Origin: Chara braunii
Lineage: Eukaryota > Streptophyta > Charophyceae > Charales > Characeae
Direction: 5' to 3'
Length of the DNA: 39,802 nt
NCBI GenBank assembly: GCA_003427395.1
Contig: BFEA01000069.1
Location: 3,495,377-3,535,178, forward strand
The translations under genes and the position numbers were made by a program. Under the pieces are notes generated by a model. That model did no database searches. It was not told the DNA's origin and saw nothing but the letters and a program-made list of their open reading frames with translations. Shown here one piece after another: positions 20,400 to 30,355 of this stretch. Position 1 is the first letter of the stretch. The number at the start of each line of letters is the position of its first letter.

Positions 20400-21430
20400 C
20401 GGTTTCACCCAGTTGACCTGACATTGCAGTCACAGAGATTTGATCCTTAGACCTGTGCCACAACCCTGTACATTGATCCCGTGTGCTAAGTGAGATTCGA
20501 TCCCTAGACCTATCCTATACCTGTACATAGACCCTGTGTGCTGAGTAGGATTCGATCCCTAGACCTGTTTCACATCCCAGATTAGTCTGTAGTTTGGGCA
20601 GTAGGACTTGATCCCTAGGTCTGTAGATTAGCAGCTAGGTCTGTTACCGATAGGCTTAGGAAGTCTGTTCTAGAAGTCTCTACGAAGTCTGTTGAGGACT
20701 GGAATCTGTCTGTAGGTCTGTATAGTCTAGAAGGTCGTAGGTCCCTGTAGGCCAGTCCAGTCAGCAAGTACCAGGGGTAAGGGCTGCACGTGGAGAAGGT
20801 TCTGGAGCACGCTGTGGGTTTCACACATTTTGGCCCAGAAGGCCAAACGTCTGGAAACTTCCCTGGGCCACACGTTTTGGCCCAGGCCCACACGTTTTGA
20901 GGCAGGCCCGGGTACCTCCAAAGAGGTATAAATAAAGAGGCAGCGTCCAGCCATTCATTCATTCGCCTGTGAGCCATGCGGAAGAGCTACCTTGGTATCT
21001 TGTGCGTGGAGGTCTGCAGGTGCCCGGAGTAGAAGTGGGCTGTGAAGAAGACATCGACCATAGCGAACCAGCGAGGGAGACACCGGCGGCCATAGCTAGG
21101 AGGAGGAAGACGACAGTGGCCATAGCCGCCCAGCTGTTGGTGTAGACAAGTGTACAGAGTGTGTGAGGCTGTTCTGAGTGGGGACATTCAGGGTGATCCT
21201 CGTACGTGCATACATGTGAGACTGAGGGAGAGTGAGGCTGGTGGTAGAGACAGTATTCGGCGGCCATAGCCGCAAGTTGTACAGTTGTTCTGAACAGAGT
21301 TTAAGAGCAAGTTCATTGTTGTTTCTGAGTTGGAAGAGTTTGGTTTGCCAACGGTTCTCAAGTGTGCATGTTGTGAGCAAGTCCAGAGTTGAGTCTGATT
21401 GCATTATGATGATAATGATGATAATGAAGC
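20400..21430 (+). repeat. Probable solo LTR (ends unresolved)
   Basis: It has the layout of an LTR promoter. Four ~60-bp diverged repeats containing GATTCGATCCCTAGACCT (20430-20630) resemble U3 enhancer repeats. A TATA box (TATAAATAAA, 20927-20936) follows, then a ~500-bp R/U5-like stretch with three GCCATAGC octamers (21089, 21119, 21263), which also recur in the element 2 LTR. No partner LTR or internal domain is in the window. The ends were not resolved, so a solo LTR is inference. Confidence 0.45.
20927..20936 (+). promoter_or_regulatory. TATA box of the putative LTR
   Basis: TATAAATAAA follows GC-rich sequence; the downstream CCATTCATTCATTCG could hold the start site about 30 nt away. 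The match to the TATA consensus is strong, but no transcript evidence is available. Confidence 0.5.
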
Positions 21431-21597
21431 ATTTAAACTTCAACAAGAACCCTACTGACGAGAAAAATGTCGGAGCCATAGTTTTACAAAGAACAATAGA
21501 AGGAGGAAAGAATCCATTGCCAAAACCAGACAGGCAGCCAAAACATACGCAGTGCATTTAAGAACTTCTTAACCCTCTTAAGTTCTTAAGAATCTTA

Positions 21598-21709
21598 ACT
21601 ACCGTTTTCCCCCGAATACAATGTACGGTCATTATAGCTGTATTGAGACTGAAAGATACCCCGAATACAGCTATAATGATCGTACGTTGTATTCAGGGGA
21701 AGAAGGCAG
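21598..21709. mobile_element. Foldback MITE, copy 4
   Basis: It has near-perfect long inverted arms. The left reads CCGAATACAATGTACGGTCA and TTATAGCTGTATT; the right contains AATACAGCTATAATGATCGT and ACGTTGTATTC. It folds into a ~48-bp-arm hairpin with a short loop (GAGACTGAAAGATACC), 112 bp in total. The right terminal GGCAG differs from the usual GGTAG. Confidence 0.92.
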
Positions 21710-21816
21710 GAAATCGTAGCTTACTGGTCTGACTCAGCAAAGTGATCTGAATGAGTTTGAAATTTGAGTCCTCAGAGCATCAGACGAACATAAAAAAATC
21801 GCAGGGCTACCCTTTT

Positions 21817-21833
21817 AGAAAGAATGAAGGAGA
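21817..21833 (+). repeat. Target-site duplication, left (U6 copy b)
   Basis: AGAAAGAATGAAGGAGA, preceded by TTTT, is repeated perfectly at 21945-21961. Confidence 0.9.
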
Positions 21834-21851
21834 GTCCTTCGGGACATCCGT

Positions 21852-21883
<32 letters not shown>

Positions 21884-21944
21884 GGCCCCTGCGCAAGGAT
21901 GACACACATAAATCGAGAAACGGTCCAAAAAAAAAAAGAAAGAA
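21834..21944 (+). pseudogene. U6 snRNA retrocopy, near-intact (copy b)
   Basis: This is a plant-type U6 snRNA copy. It has the 5' stem-loop GTCC-TTCG-GGAC, ATCCGTTAAAATTGGAACGA, the ACAGAGA box with AGATTAGCATGGCCCC, TGCGCAAGGATGACAC and AAATCGAGAAACGGTCC. It is followed by an A-rich tail (AAAAAAAAAAAG then GAAAGAAA), not a T-run. It lacks the plant upstream sequence element and TATA box. A perfect 17-bp duplication flanks it, and the left side begins after TTTT, a LINE-type endonuclease site. It is therefore a recent LINE-mobilised insertion, probably not transcribed from its own promoter. Confidence 0.95.
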
Positions 21945-21961
21945 AGAAAGAATGAAGGAGA
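21945..21961 (+). repeat. Target-site duplication, right (U6 copy b)
   Basis: Perfect repeat of 21817-21833 immediately after the A-rich tail. Confidence 0.9.
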
Positions 21962-22026
21962 AGCAAGGAAACTAAACCTGTGATGTGAGTATATGCCGTG
22001 AAATGGTAGAGGGTTCGCACACGTAC

Positions 22027-22121
22027 TGTGAAAAGCAGTCCTGGATGATGGATGCCACTGAGGGGTCCACATTGTCAGGAATCGTCAAGCACCGATTCTG
22101 AAACCCAACTGCTCCGACCAC
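22027..22121 (-). CDS. Raf-like kinase, penultimate exon
   Basis: Acceptor TTCTCTGCAG precedes 22121 and donor GTACGTG follows 22027. It reads [18 protein letters not shown] and [13 protein letters not shown], the subdomain X region of plant Raf-like kinases, and starts in phase 0 directly after MNPMQ of the previous exon. The Cys in QNRCLTIP replaces the usual Arg/Lys. The exon survives between a U6 retrocopy 66 bp downstream and a compound microsatellite ~255 bp upstream. Confidence 0.94.
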
Positions 22122-22374
22122 CTGCAGAGAACAAGGAATTCAATCAAACTAGCTTAAGACACAGCAAAATTACGTCAGTCTTTCCCATGCACTCAGAAAG
22201 CACCAAGATATTTTGAACGCAGGTGAGCGTATTTCTACTTCGTGACTGCAGACCTCAGAGACAGTTCCTCCTTCAGCAGACAATCCGAACATGTCCTGTC
22301 GAAGGATATTTGCTGAATGTCCTTCAAGCGAAGGTTATGCGAGCCACCGAACGACACAGCTCTGGTCACATTTG

Positions 22375-22376
<2 letters not shown>

Positions 22377-22467
<91 letters not shown>

Positions 22468-22580
22468 NNNNNNNNNNNNNNNNNNNNNNNNNNNNNNNNN
22501 NNNNNNNNNNNNNNNNNNNNNNNNNNNNNNNNNNNNNNNNNNNNNNNNNNNNNNNNNNNNNNNNNNNNNNNNNNNNNNNN

Positions 22581-22625
<45 letters not shown>

Positions 22626-22651
22626 TTTTTTCCATTCTTTGTTTCCTGTGT

Positions 22652-22692
<41 letters not shown>

Positions 22693-22770
22693 AACACACA
22701 CACACAGTTTTTTCCATTCTTTGTTTCCTGTATTCTCTCTCTCTCTCACACACAAACACACACACACACA
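22377..22770 (+). repeat. Compound (TC)n(AC)n array with assembly gap
   Basis: TC (22377-22433) and AC (22434-22467) are followed by 113 N (22468-22580) and CA (22581-22622). Two more units then combine GTTTTTTCCATTCTTTG plus TTTCCTGTGTTC with shorter TC and AC runs (22624-22770). The repeat is thus a higher-order tandem of spacer plus dinucleotides. Confidence 0.93.
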
Positions 22771-22799
22771 GATTTTTCCATTCTTTGTTTCCTGTGTTC

Positions 22800-23330
22800 T
22801 TCATAACGTTCTCACTTGAACTTTGCCAAGCAGACTGGCAGGGAGAAAGAATAGCAGCAAGTCACAAGCCAGCAAGCGGGACTCGGTGCAAGCAACAAGG
22901 CAACAAGGCTGGCAGTCACCAAGGGATGCAGTGAGGCAGAAGGCAGGCAGGCAAGTGGAGGGCAGCGTAAGCAGCAAGGGTTACATGGCAGGAGGGTACG
23001 TAGGAAATCAGGCAACACACCAAGAAGGTAAAGAGCAGGGACGTCAGCGGGCCGCTCGACAGCAAGGCAACAGGGAATCAAACCACGCAGGTAGCAACGG
23101 AAGCTGCAAAGCTGGGTTGCACGGCGTACACGTACGCGGGTGGCAGTGCTCACATGGCGGTGGTGGGATCGAATCTGGTGAAAGGCGGTGCCAGATGTTC
23201 TCTGGCCGTGGGCCTGGCAGGACACTGCCCGGCAATAACTTGCTGATTTCTGTGTGTAATCCCCTTTGTGTGTAATCTGTTCAATCCTGTTAGACGGTCG
23301 GTTTTGTGGGCACTCTGGTGGCAGCCGCAA
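22800..23330. other. GCAAGG-rich tract, no gene recognised
   Basis: It is purine-rich with AGCAAGGCAACAAGG-type words, similar in reverse complement to 19700-19880. AACTTGCTGATTTCTG at 23236 resembles the start of the adjacent LTR, hinting at an older LTR fragment. Confidence 0.4.
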
Positions 23331-24302
23331 TGACTTGCTGATTTCTGCTGCCGAGATCTAGTCGTGTCTTAGGGTCAGATTCATAATTTTGTTCGTGTCA
23401 GGGACTAACCCTGAGTTCAGCCTGAGGGAAATCCAGGAGGGACAGATCTGTAAATCTGGGAAAGTTATATTTCCAGTAGTACCCCAAATTTCCTCTAGTA
23501 CCCTCACTGCCTCTAGCAGTACCGGGCTATCACTAGGACGGCAGGTCCAGCGGGCCTTGGGCTGTAGCGACGGTCTTATGCCGTATAGCCGGATAGGGTC
23601 CAGGCCGAACAGGCCAAACTGGAACGGTACCGGTCCCAGCAGGTCTAGGTTTCGAGGAGGTTACTCTATTAATAGGGCGGAGCCAGTAGTTTAGGGACTT
23701 TTGGCTGTTCATTTTCGGAAGGCAGCGTTTGGAGCCAAGCAAGTTGGTGGTGGTGATTGTCTACAGGCGGCATCCCGAGACTCTCTCCGTGGACGGCAGC
23801 CATAGCCAGCCTTCTGGAGGTTGCCATAGCTGGGGCATCCTCGGAGCATCTACCCCTGAGGGTATCTACGTTTGGCTGGGCTATACTGAGGCTCTTCATT
23901 GAGTATTCGTGGGTGGACCACTGTTGCCCATCTCTCCTCCGGAGTTATCAGGGCTCCATCAGTGGTGTGGCAGCCATAGCTGCCAGCTTCTTTGTCAGAG
24001 TTGTTCAGTGGCGCTGAAGGCTTCATCGCAGCACCTGTTCTCCATGTGGGCGGTTGGCGCTGGCCTCTGGGAGGCCATTTCAGGGTTGCGTTACTAACTG
24101 GGTGTAGGATAGAGAGTGGCGTGTGGAGTGCTGAGAGTGGCGAGATACTGTAACAAACTCTGTAACGATAAGTGGTTTGAGTTGGCCCATCATCAGTGTG
24201 AACCCTATTGTTATCCTCGCACGTGTCTTCTTGTGATTGAGTTTTGTCAGAGAGCGAGAAACAGTGTGTGTCTTTTCCCCATCTGTGCATGGTTGTATTC
24301 CA
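23331..24302 (+). repeat. 5' LTR of element 2 (block shared with 3' LTR)
   Basis: It starts TGACTTGCTGATTTCTGCTG and is collinear with 31239-32234, with scattered substitutions and small indels. Shared similarity ends after GGTTGTATTCC at 24302. The true LTR may extend further because the 3' copy could be truncated there; no convincing PBS was found up to 25200. Confidence 0.82.
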
Positions 24303-25210
24303 TAGCCAGATCTTCATCATCTTCTGAAGACTACACTGAAAGTGAGTACGTTCCACACAAATCTTTGTATAGCGAAGTATTTAGTGTCAGTATAGTTAGA
24401 ATTGATGGTCTATCTGTCTGCCAGAGTCCAAATTTAGTTTCGTCAGACTGCATGACAGCCATAGCCATCTTCTTCCTATCTTCACTTTCTCATATCTCCC
24501 CCTCTGTTGACTCTTTCTGTCTCAAATCTGTTTTGGGACTGCATGACAGTATTGCGCTGAATCCTATATGCTCAGAATGTGAATTATCTACTGGGAAAGT
24601 ACTGATACTGTGGATTGTAATTTTGCGCTGAGTCTATTTATAGTTCGGGCTATTTAGGGTTAATCGCAACTAAAATTCTGCCCGTCAGAATTCAATTTTG
24701 TCAGTCTGTAGTGAATCGCAATTCTGTTGTTGTCATCTGTACAAAAGCGCTTGACCAGATTATCGGTATTTGAGTAATTACAGTGAATACTGTAAATCGA
24801 CATCCCTCTGGGTATGGCTGTCAGATTCAATAGTGGCAAAATTTGGGTCTGTGGTAGGATTGAAGGCTACTGACTAAATCGCTACATCTTGTTGGTCTGT
24901 CTCTCCCACTGTATTCTCTAGTGGGCTCTGGAATTCTAGGATATATCTCGGTCACTGGAATTGTTTGTACTAACTCCAGTTAAGATGCGGGGTCAGTAAA
25001 AGGAAATCGTGTGACTGGTTTTGCTGGACTGTCTGTCTATCTGACCGCTGACCTCCAGAGACACTGTTCCAACCCCAATCGTTTGTTGCCCATTCACCCA
25101 CCTACGTCTGTGCAAGAGATAGAAGTGATTTCTAAGTGTCTGAAGGAATTGGGATATCGCTGCATACTCCCTTGTCTGTCCACTAACTAGTGTATATCTG
25201 AAAGCGGAAA
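24303..25210 (+). other. LTR end / leader of element 2
   Basis: This is non-coding between the LTR block and the first gag ATG. A tRNA primer site was not recognised, and the iMet form TGGTATCAGAGC is absent. Confidence 0.5.
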
Positions 25211-26790
25211 ATGGGGGATCAGGAGGCTCAGCAGCAGCCACAAGGAGAAGTAGAAGTGGAGACAAAAGTTCAATAGACTTCTGCCTCCCCCTCTACTACA
25301 CCTCTGACTGCTACTCAGCGGAAGGAGGAGTTACAGGATAGACTGCAGCAAGAGCAGGCTGCTTGCAGAACTCGAGAGACAGGAGGCAGCCGAACTGGAG
25401 GCTGCAACAGATGCTTCAGGCAAAGAGTATCTGTTGGAGCAGTTAACCAAGACCGTGTTAGATGAGCGCTGCACCCAGGTGACCAGGAACTTGGCAGAGT
25501 GGGCCGTTTTGGAACACAGCCACCAGTTCCTATTTCACCAATCGGGGTGATCGCATGGGTCGTCTTGAGCGCAGAGTTGATGACCTGGCGGCTCAGCAGT
25601 CAAAGCTACTGGATACAATTCAGGCTCTGACTGCTCAGCTGACAGCAGCTAAGCTGATCACTCCTCAGCCTCCTGTACCCAAAGTAAAACCTTCTCCTTC
25701 TCTTGCTCCATCTCCCTCTGGTTCACGTCATTCTTCCCCTTCACCACCTCCCTCCCAAAAAGCCACAGGGCGCCCAATGCTTGATTCTGCTCCCCCAGGT
25801 GATCAAAGGGGGCCCAAGATTCCAGCCCCCAACAAGTTCAAGGGCGATGGTCCCAAAGTGGACGTTGGGGACTGGACTGCGGGCACCAAAGCCTACTTGA
25901 GAGGCTTTATATGTGCAGAGCAGATCAAGGTTGTGACGGTGCTGGGACTGTTGGAGGGGCCCGCATTGACGTGGGCTACCTCGACCTTCAGCAGCCAGGA
26001 ACAGCGCCTGGAGGATTGGGCTTTTGGGCTGGGGGTGGACGGACTTCTACAGGCCCTAGAGGACCGCTTTGCAGACAAGGAGCCCGCCTGCAAAGCTGCT
26101 GACAGGATTGCTCGCCTGGGGCAGCAGCGTTACAGCGGGTCACTGCAATCTTTGTTTGCAAAGTTCGAGCAGCTTACCTCTACCCCTGGGTTGGTCGTGT
26201 CAGCAGATGCCCTGCTAACGAACTTCTGCAGGGCAGCGCCTGAGAAGTTTGTTGTTGCTTTATACAGTGCCGTGCAGCCCTGGACATGGAGGCAAAGCTA
26301 CATGTTCAGGCCCCCTCTTCTGATAGACGAAAAGGAGCCTTTCCTCGTGGTGGTAGAAAGGGAAAGGCTGCCTTTGCATATGCAGGATCTGGATCAGCCA
26401 GTGATTCAGATTCCCAAGCTGATGTACCATCAGCTGGGACTGAGTCGGCTGCTGGTACAGATGTTGCAGCAACCCTGACTCAGGCTGTTTTGGGAGTTCT
26501 GCAGCAGCAGAAAAGGTTTTCCCCCACCACAGCCTCAACCAGTACTAAGGGGAAGGATAAGGGACGTCGTTCTTCTACCCCTGCCCGACGCCCTAACCTG
26601 CCAAAAGACGTCCGTATGCCAGCTGACCCTCTCAATCCCTCCACTCTCCCCTGGCATGATCTCAAGATCCAGGAAGGAATCTGGAGAAGAAGAAAGAATA
26701 GAGGGGTCTGCCTGCGGTGTAGGGTCAGCACTTTTTGAAGGACTGCCCTTACATGCCAGGGCCGGGTCAATCAAAAAACTTAAACCACCA
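25211..26790 (+). pseudogene. gag of element 2, frameshifted
   Basis: This encoded the capsid polyprotein. The ATG at 25211 opens MGDQEAQQQPQGEVEVETKV but stops at 25274 (TAG). Reading continues in another frame (EYLLEQLTKTVLDERCTQVT), then a 308-codon open frame from 25555. That frame has a coiled N-terminus (RLERRVDDLAAQQSKLLDTI), a Pro/Ser linker, and the retrotransposon-gag core (KFKGDGPKVDVGDW; AADRIARLGQQRYSGSLQSL). After ~26290 the frame shifts to a basic, Ser-rich tail. A CCHC zinc knuckle is split by one more shift (GVCLRCRVS, then HFLKDCPYMPG at ~26703-26765). Confidence 0.85.
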
Positions 26791-26889
26791 GTACCTCCGC
26801 CAGTGTTGGGAAATTACGTTGTCCTGGCCAGTACCCGAAGTTTTGGGGGGTCGGACACAGGGTCGGCAATGTCCCAAAAATCGTAGTTT

Positions 26890-27560
26890 TATTTTGCCCG
26901 TGCACGAAAGGAAAAGGAAAAAAGAAAAGACCTTTGTACTGCAATGATGTCGGGCAGGGTAGTCTAGGAGGCCGTGCTCACCGTCTTGAATGCATCTTAC
27001 AACAAAGATGGTCACATTCTGCAACTTGTTGTTTTCTTTTTTTTAATTTCTCTTTTGTTTGTTATGTGTCCCCTTCCAACGAGGCAGGGCGGAATCCGTG
27101 ACCTGCTCTAGCTGTGTTTCCTCAGATGATTGTAACCCTCATGTATCCAGCCGTTTTCAAGGCCGAATCCGTGTTTCCGTTTTTTTTTTCTTGTTTTCTT
27201 TTTCTGGAATCTAAAAATCTAAATCCGTGATCTTCTCGAGCTATGTTCCCTCAGAGGATTGTAACCCTGATCACGCTGGCACTTACGGGAATGTATCTTG
27301 CCATTTTCACGGCCCAATCCGTGTTCCTGTCTTTTTTTTTTTTTTTTGAGTTTTTGGAATCTGACAACCTGGCCACGGGGCTGAGATGCCCTCACTGAGG
27401 GCACACTCACACTAACACTTCCGAGAATGTATACAGCTGCAATCACACCTAGAGCTTTCTTTCGTTTTCTTGTTATGTGAGTTTTCACGGCCGCAACTTT
27501 TTTTTTTTTTTTTTTTTTTTTCCCCTTCCCGTGAGAGTACCATAAAGAAATGGAGTGGGA
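26890..27560. repeat. Non-coding insertion in element 2 with ~150-bp tandem units
   Basis: Gag-pol coding similarity stops here. Three diverged units share AATCCGTG, CTCAGA.GATTGTAACCCT, TTCACGGCC.AATCCGTG and end in T-runs (27180-27190, 27331-27347, 27498-27522). T-run ends suggest minus-strand retroposons with A tails, or a tandem expansion. No TSD was identified. Confidence 0.55.
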
Positions 27561-27730
27561 CCCAGGCTCGGCAAAACTCGGAGCGCAATGAAAATCAGGG
27601 TCGGTAAAAACAGGCTCGGAGGTACTGGTGGTTTAAGCAGACCCTGGGGACTGCAGTTCCCTCCAGTGTTGCACCTCCGTCATCTGAGGAAGATGAATCT
27701 GCAGCTGCTTCAGTTGAGACACCGCAGAGG

Positions 27731-28110
27731 GTGGGAGCTGTGCGGGCAGCATCCTTTTGTTATGAGGATCCTGACCTAGATCAGGAACCGGAGGAGCATG
27801 AGTTGCAGACACTTGCTGCCTTTTTCTTTCATCTGAAAGAACAAAGGAAAATCAAGTCTGACCTCATCCTGCTTCGGCCCCTGATCAATCACATCAGAAT
27901 CAAGGGGTTGCTGGATTGTGGAGCCCCCAGAGCTGTCCAGAAATTGCACCTGGGCATGAAAGTTGAGCAGCTGCAGGTGACTCCACTACTATCACCATCA
28001 GGGAGAAGGTCTATCCCTATTACCTTCGACAATGCTGGGGAAGTCGGACACCGTCTGGACTTCTACATATTCCCTGACCTACCCTTCGATCTCGTGTTCT
28101 CGATGTAGTG
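27731..28110 (+). pseudogene. Aspartic protease remnant, element 2
   Basis: This processed the Gag-Pol polyprotein. It retains INHIRIKGLLDCGAPRAVQK, where the usual active-site D-S-G-A is D-C-G-A, and FDLVFSM*WLRVVNPRIDW, matching the family motif (D)ILGMDWL except that the Asp codon is a TAG stop at 28106-28108. Both changes point to inactivation. Confidence 0.8.
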
Positions 28111-28363
28111 GCTGAGGGTAGTCAACCCTAGGATCGATTGGCAGATCCCTAAAAGGTTGAACTGTATCAGACTTGCAAGATGGCTACTGAACACCACCCA
28201 AAGACCTCTTGCTACTGCTTGAGAGCGAGAGAGTTTTATTCCCTCTCGCGCCGGTATGACCATGAGCGTTTGTTTTTAGCTTTGGTCAAGCAAACAAACG
28301 CTGCACCTGTTTCCTGTCCTCCGGAAGTACAGTAGATTGTGGATCAGTATGTTGATTTGATGC

Positions 28364-30355
28364 ATGAGCCCTTTGGTTTGCCCAACCGGCCAACCAAGCA
28401 TCACATCGAGCTACTACCTGGAGCGGTCCCTCACAAGGGCCGCATCTAAGCTTGAGGAGCTCAGAAAGCAATTAGAGACCCTGACCAGCAAAGGCTGGAT
28501 ACGACCGAGCACATCTAAGTTTGGCGCGCCAGTGCTCTTCATCCCGAAAGGGACTGGAGAGTTCGGAATGTGCATCGACTACAGGGGCCTCAATAAGATC
28601 ACTAGGAAAAGTACAAAGCCTATTCCTACGATCGATGACCTGCTGGATACGGTACAGGGCTGCACAGTGTGCAACAAAATTGACCTGAAATCTGGCTATC
28701 ACCAGATTGAGATGGCAGAGGAGGATGTCCACAAGACCGCCTTCAAAACCAGATATGGTACTTACAAATATTTGGTTATGCCATTTGGACTTTGCAATGC
28801 CCCAGGTACCTTCCAGGCTGAGATGCACCGCATCTTCAGGCCTTACCTAGACACGTTCATGGTTGTCTACCTAGATAATATTTTGGTATTCAGTCGAACT
28901 GCCAGGGAGCATGCGGAGCATCTGGCTCTGGTTCTTCAGTCGTTATGTGACAGCCAGTATAAGATCAACAGAGAGAAGTCCTCTTTTGGAGTTCCCTCTG
29001 TCATCTATCTGGGTCATGTAATTTCTGGAGATGGGCTGGCCCCTGAAGCAGCCAAAATTGTTGCTATTCACGAGTGGCCCCAGCTACAAACAGTGAGGGA
29101 TGCCAGGTCCTTCATGGGTTTGGCTTCCTACTACAAGACGTTTGTGAGGAACTTTTCTGCGGTGGCCGCACCCCTGACTAACATAACAAAGAAAGGCACT
29201 CCTTTTCTTGGGTCCCTCCCCTGTCAGTTGGCCTTCACACGACTCAAGAAGGCCTTGACTCGTGCACCAGTGCTGAAGTTGCCTGACCCCACTTTGCCAT
29301 TTATCCTGACCACTGACGCCAGTCAGTATGGCATTGGGGCAGTTCTTCAGCAAGATGATGGGAATGGTCTATGGCCTGTAGAGTTCATGAGCAAGAAGAT
29401 CAAGACACAGAAGCTTCAGGACTCTACCTACGAGAAAGAGTTGTATGCTCTTGTCTGTGCACTAAAGCATTGGAAGCACTTTCTCCTGGGAAGGCACTTC
29501 AAGATCTTTTCTGATCATTCTACACTACAGCGGATGAAATCCCAGGGAGAGTTAAACGATAAGTTAGCACGATACATTCAGTTCATTGACATGTTTGACT
29601 TTGAACTGAAACATAAGAAGGGTTGCTACAATGAAGTAGCAGATACCCTCTCTCGTAGGCCTGACCCTTTTGCGCTGATCTCCTCCACTCACTCCTTTGG
29701 AGAGGAGACTCGTCAGACCATTACCCGTTTACTGCCTCAGGACCCGACTTATGGACCCATAATCAGGAATCTGCAACCAGATCCCAACTCTGAACCAGGC
29801 TATGCCCTGAGTTCAAACTTGTTGTATATTTACAGCAAGGGTGAGGAGTGCTTGTGCATTCCCCAGGACCAGCGACTGAGGACTCTGCTGATGTCAGAGT
29901 GCCATGATGCACGCTGTCACTTTGGGTTCCTAAAGTCATATGCAGCCTTGTCGCATCGCTTCTTCTGGAAGGAGATGAGGAGTGATCTGCTGCACTATAT
30001 TGAAACCTGTGAGCTCTGCCAGAGAAATAAGGTCCAACGTAGACCTCCTCTGGGACTGCTCAAACCCTTGCCCATACCTGATGGACCTGCTGAATCTGTA
30101 TCTATAGATTTTACAGATCTAGGCAAGACCACCCCTCGTGGCATGCGTCAGGTAATGGTCTGTGTGGACAGGTTCTCTAAGTACGCAGAGTTCATCCCCT
30201 TGCCAAAAGTAGCTAGGCTCCCCGCTGTGAGAGCAGCGTTTTCAGAGAGGTGGGTCACTCACCATGGACCGCCCACTTCTATAGTCAGTGATAGAGATCC
30301 ACGATTATGCAACAATGAGTGGCAGTTCTACTGCAAGGACTACCTACACTCCTGA
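28364..30355 (+). pseudogene. RT-RNase H-integrase, element 2 (YLDN)
   Basis: This 663-codon open stretch covers most of pol. RT has [23 protein letters not shown] (~70-77), KIDLKSGYHQI with D107, MPFGLCNAPGTF (139-150), and YLDN at 169-172 where YLDD is required; AAT replaces GAT at 28877. RNase H has TTDAS (D318), YEKEL (E359), SDHST (D384) and VADTLSR (D427). The integrase HHCC zinc domain (H514, H519, C549, C552) and core D582 and D643 are present. It stops at LHS (30353-30355); the last catalytic Glu (HAEVMN) is downstream in another frame. The N-terminus joins a different frame at ~28449, where EPFGLPNRPTKHHIELLPGA is read. So the ATG is not the real start. Confidence 0.92.

Larger units (their letters stand above)
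17005..22026 (-). other. Kinase intron, 5.0 kb
   Basis: It has a GTACGT donor at 22026 and CAG acceptor at 17005, and joins phase 2 codons. It is filled with microsatellites, the hammerhead/retrozyme unit, a probable solo LTR, a MITE and a U6 retrocopy. Confidence 0.88.

Noticed and set aside
22403-22770. Frames made of CVCVCV, ERERER, LSLSLS or THTHTH
   Set aside because: Direct translations of dinucleotide repeats and Ns.
23155-23175. tRNA 3'-end-like complement (GGCGGTGGTGGGATCGAATC) as a primer site
   Set aside because: It is upstream of the element 2 LTR, not after it, and no LTR ends next to it.
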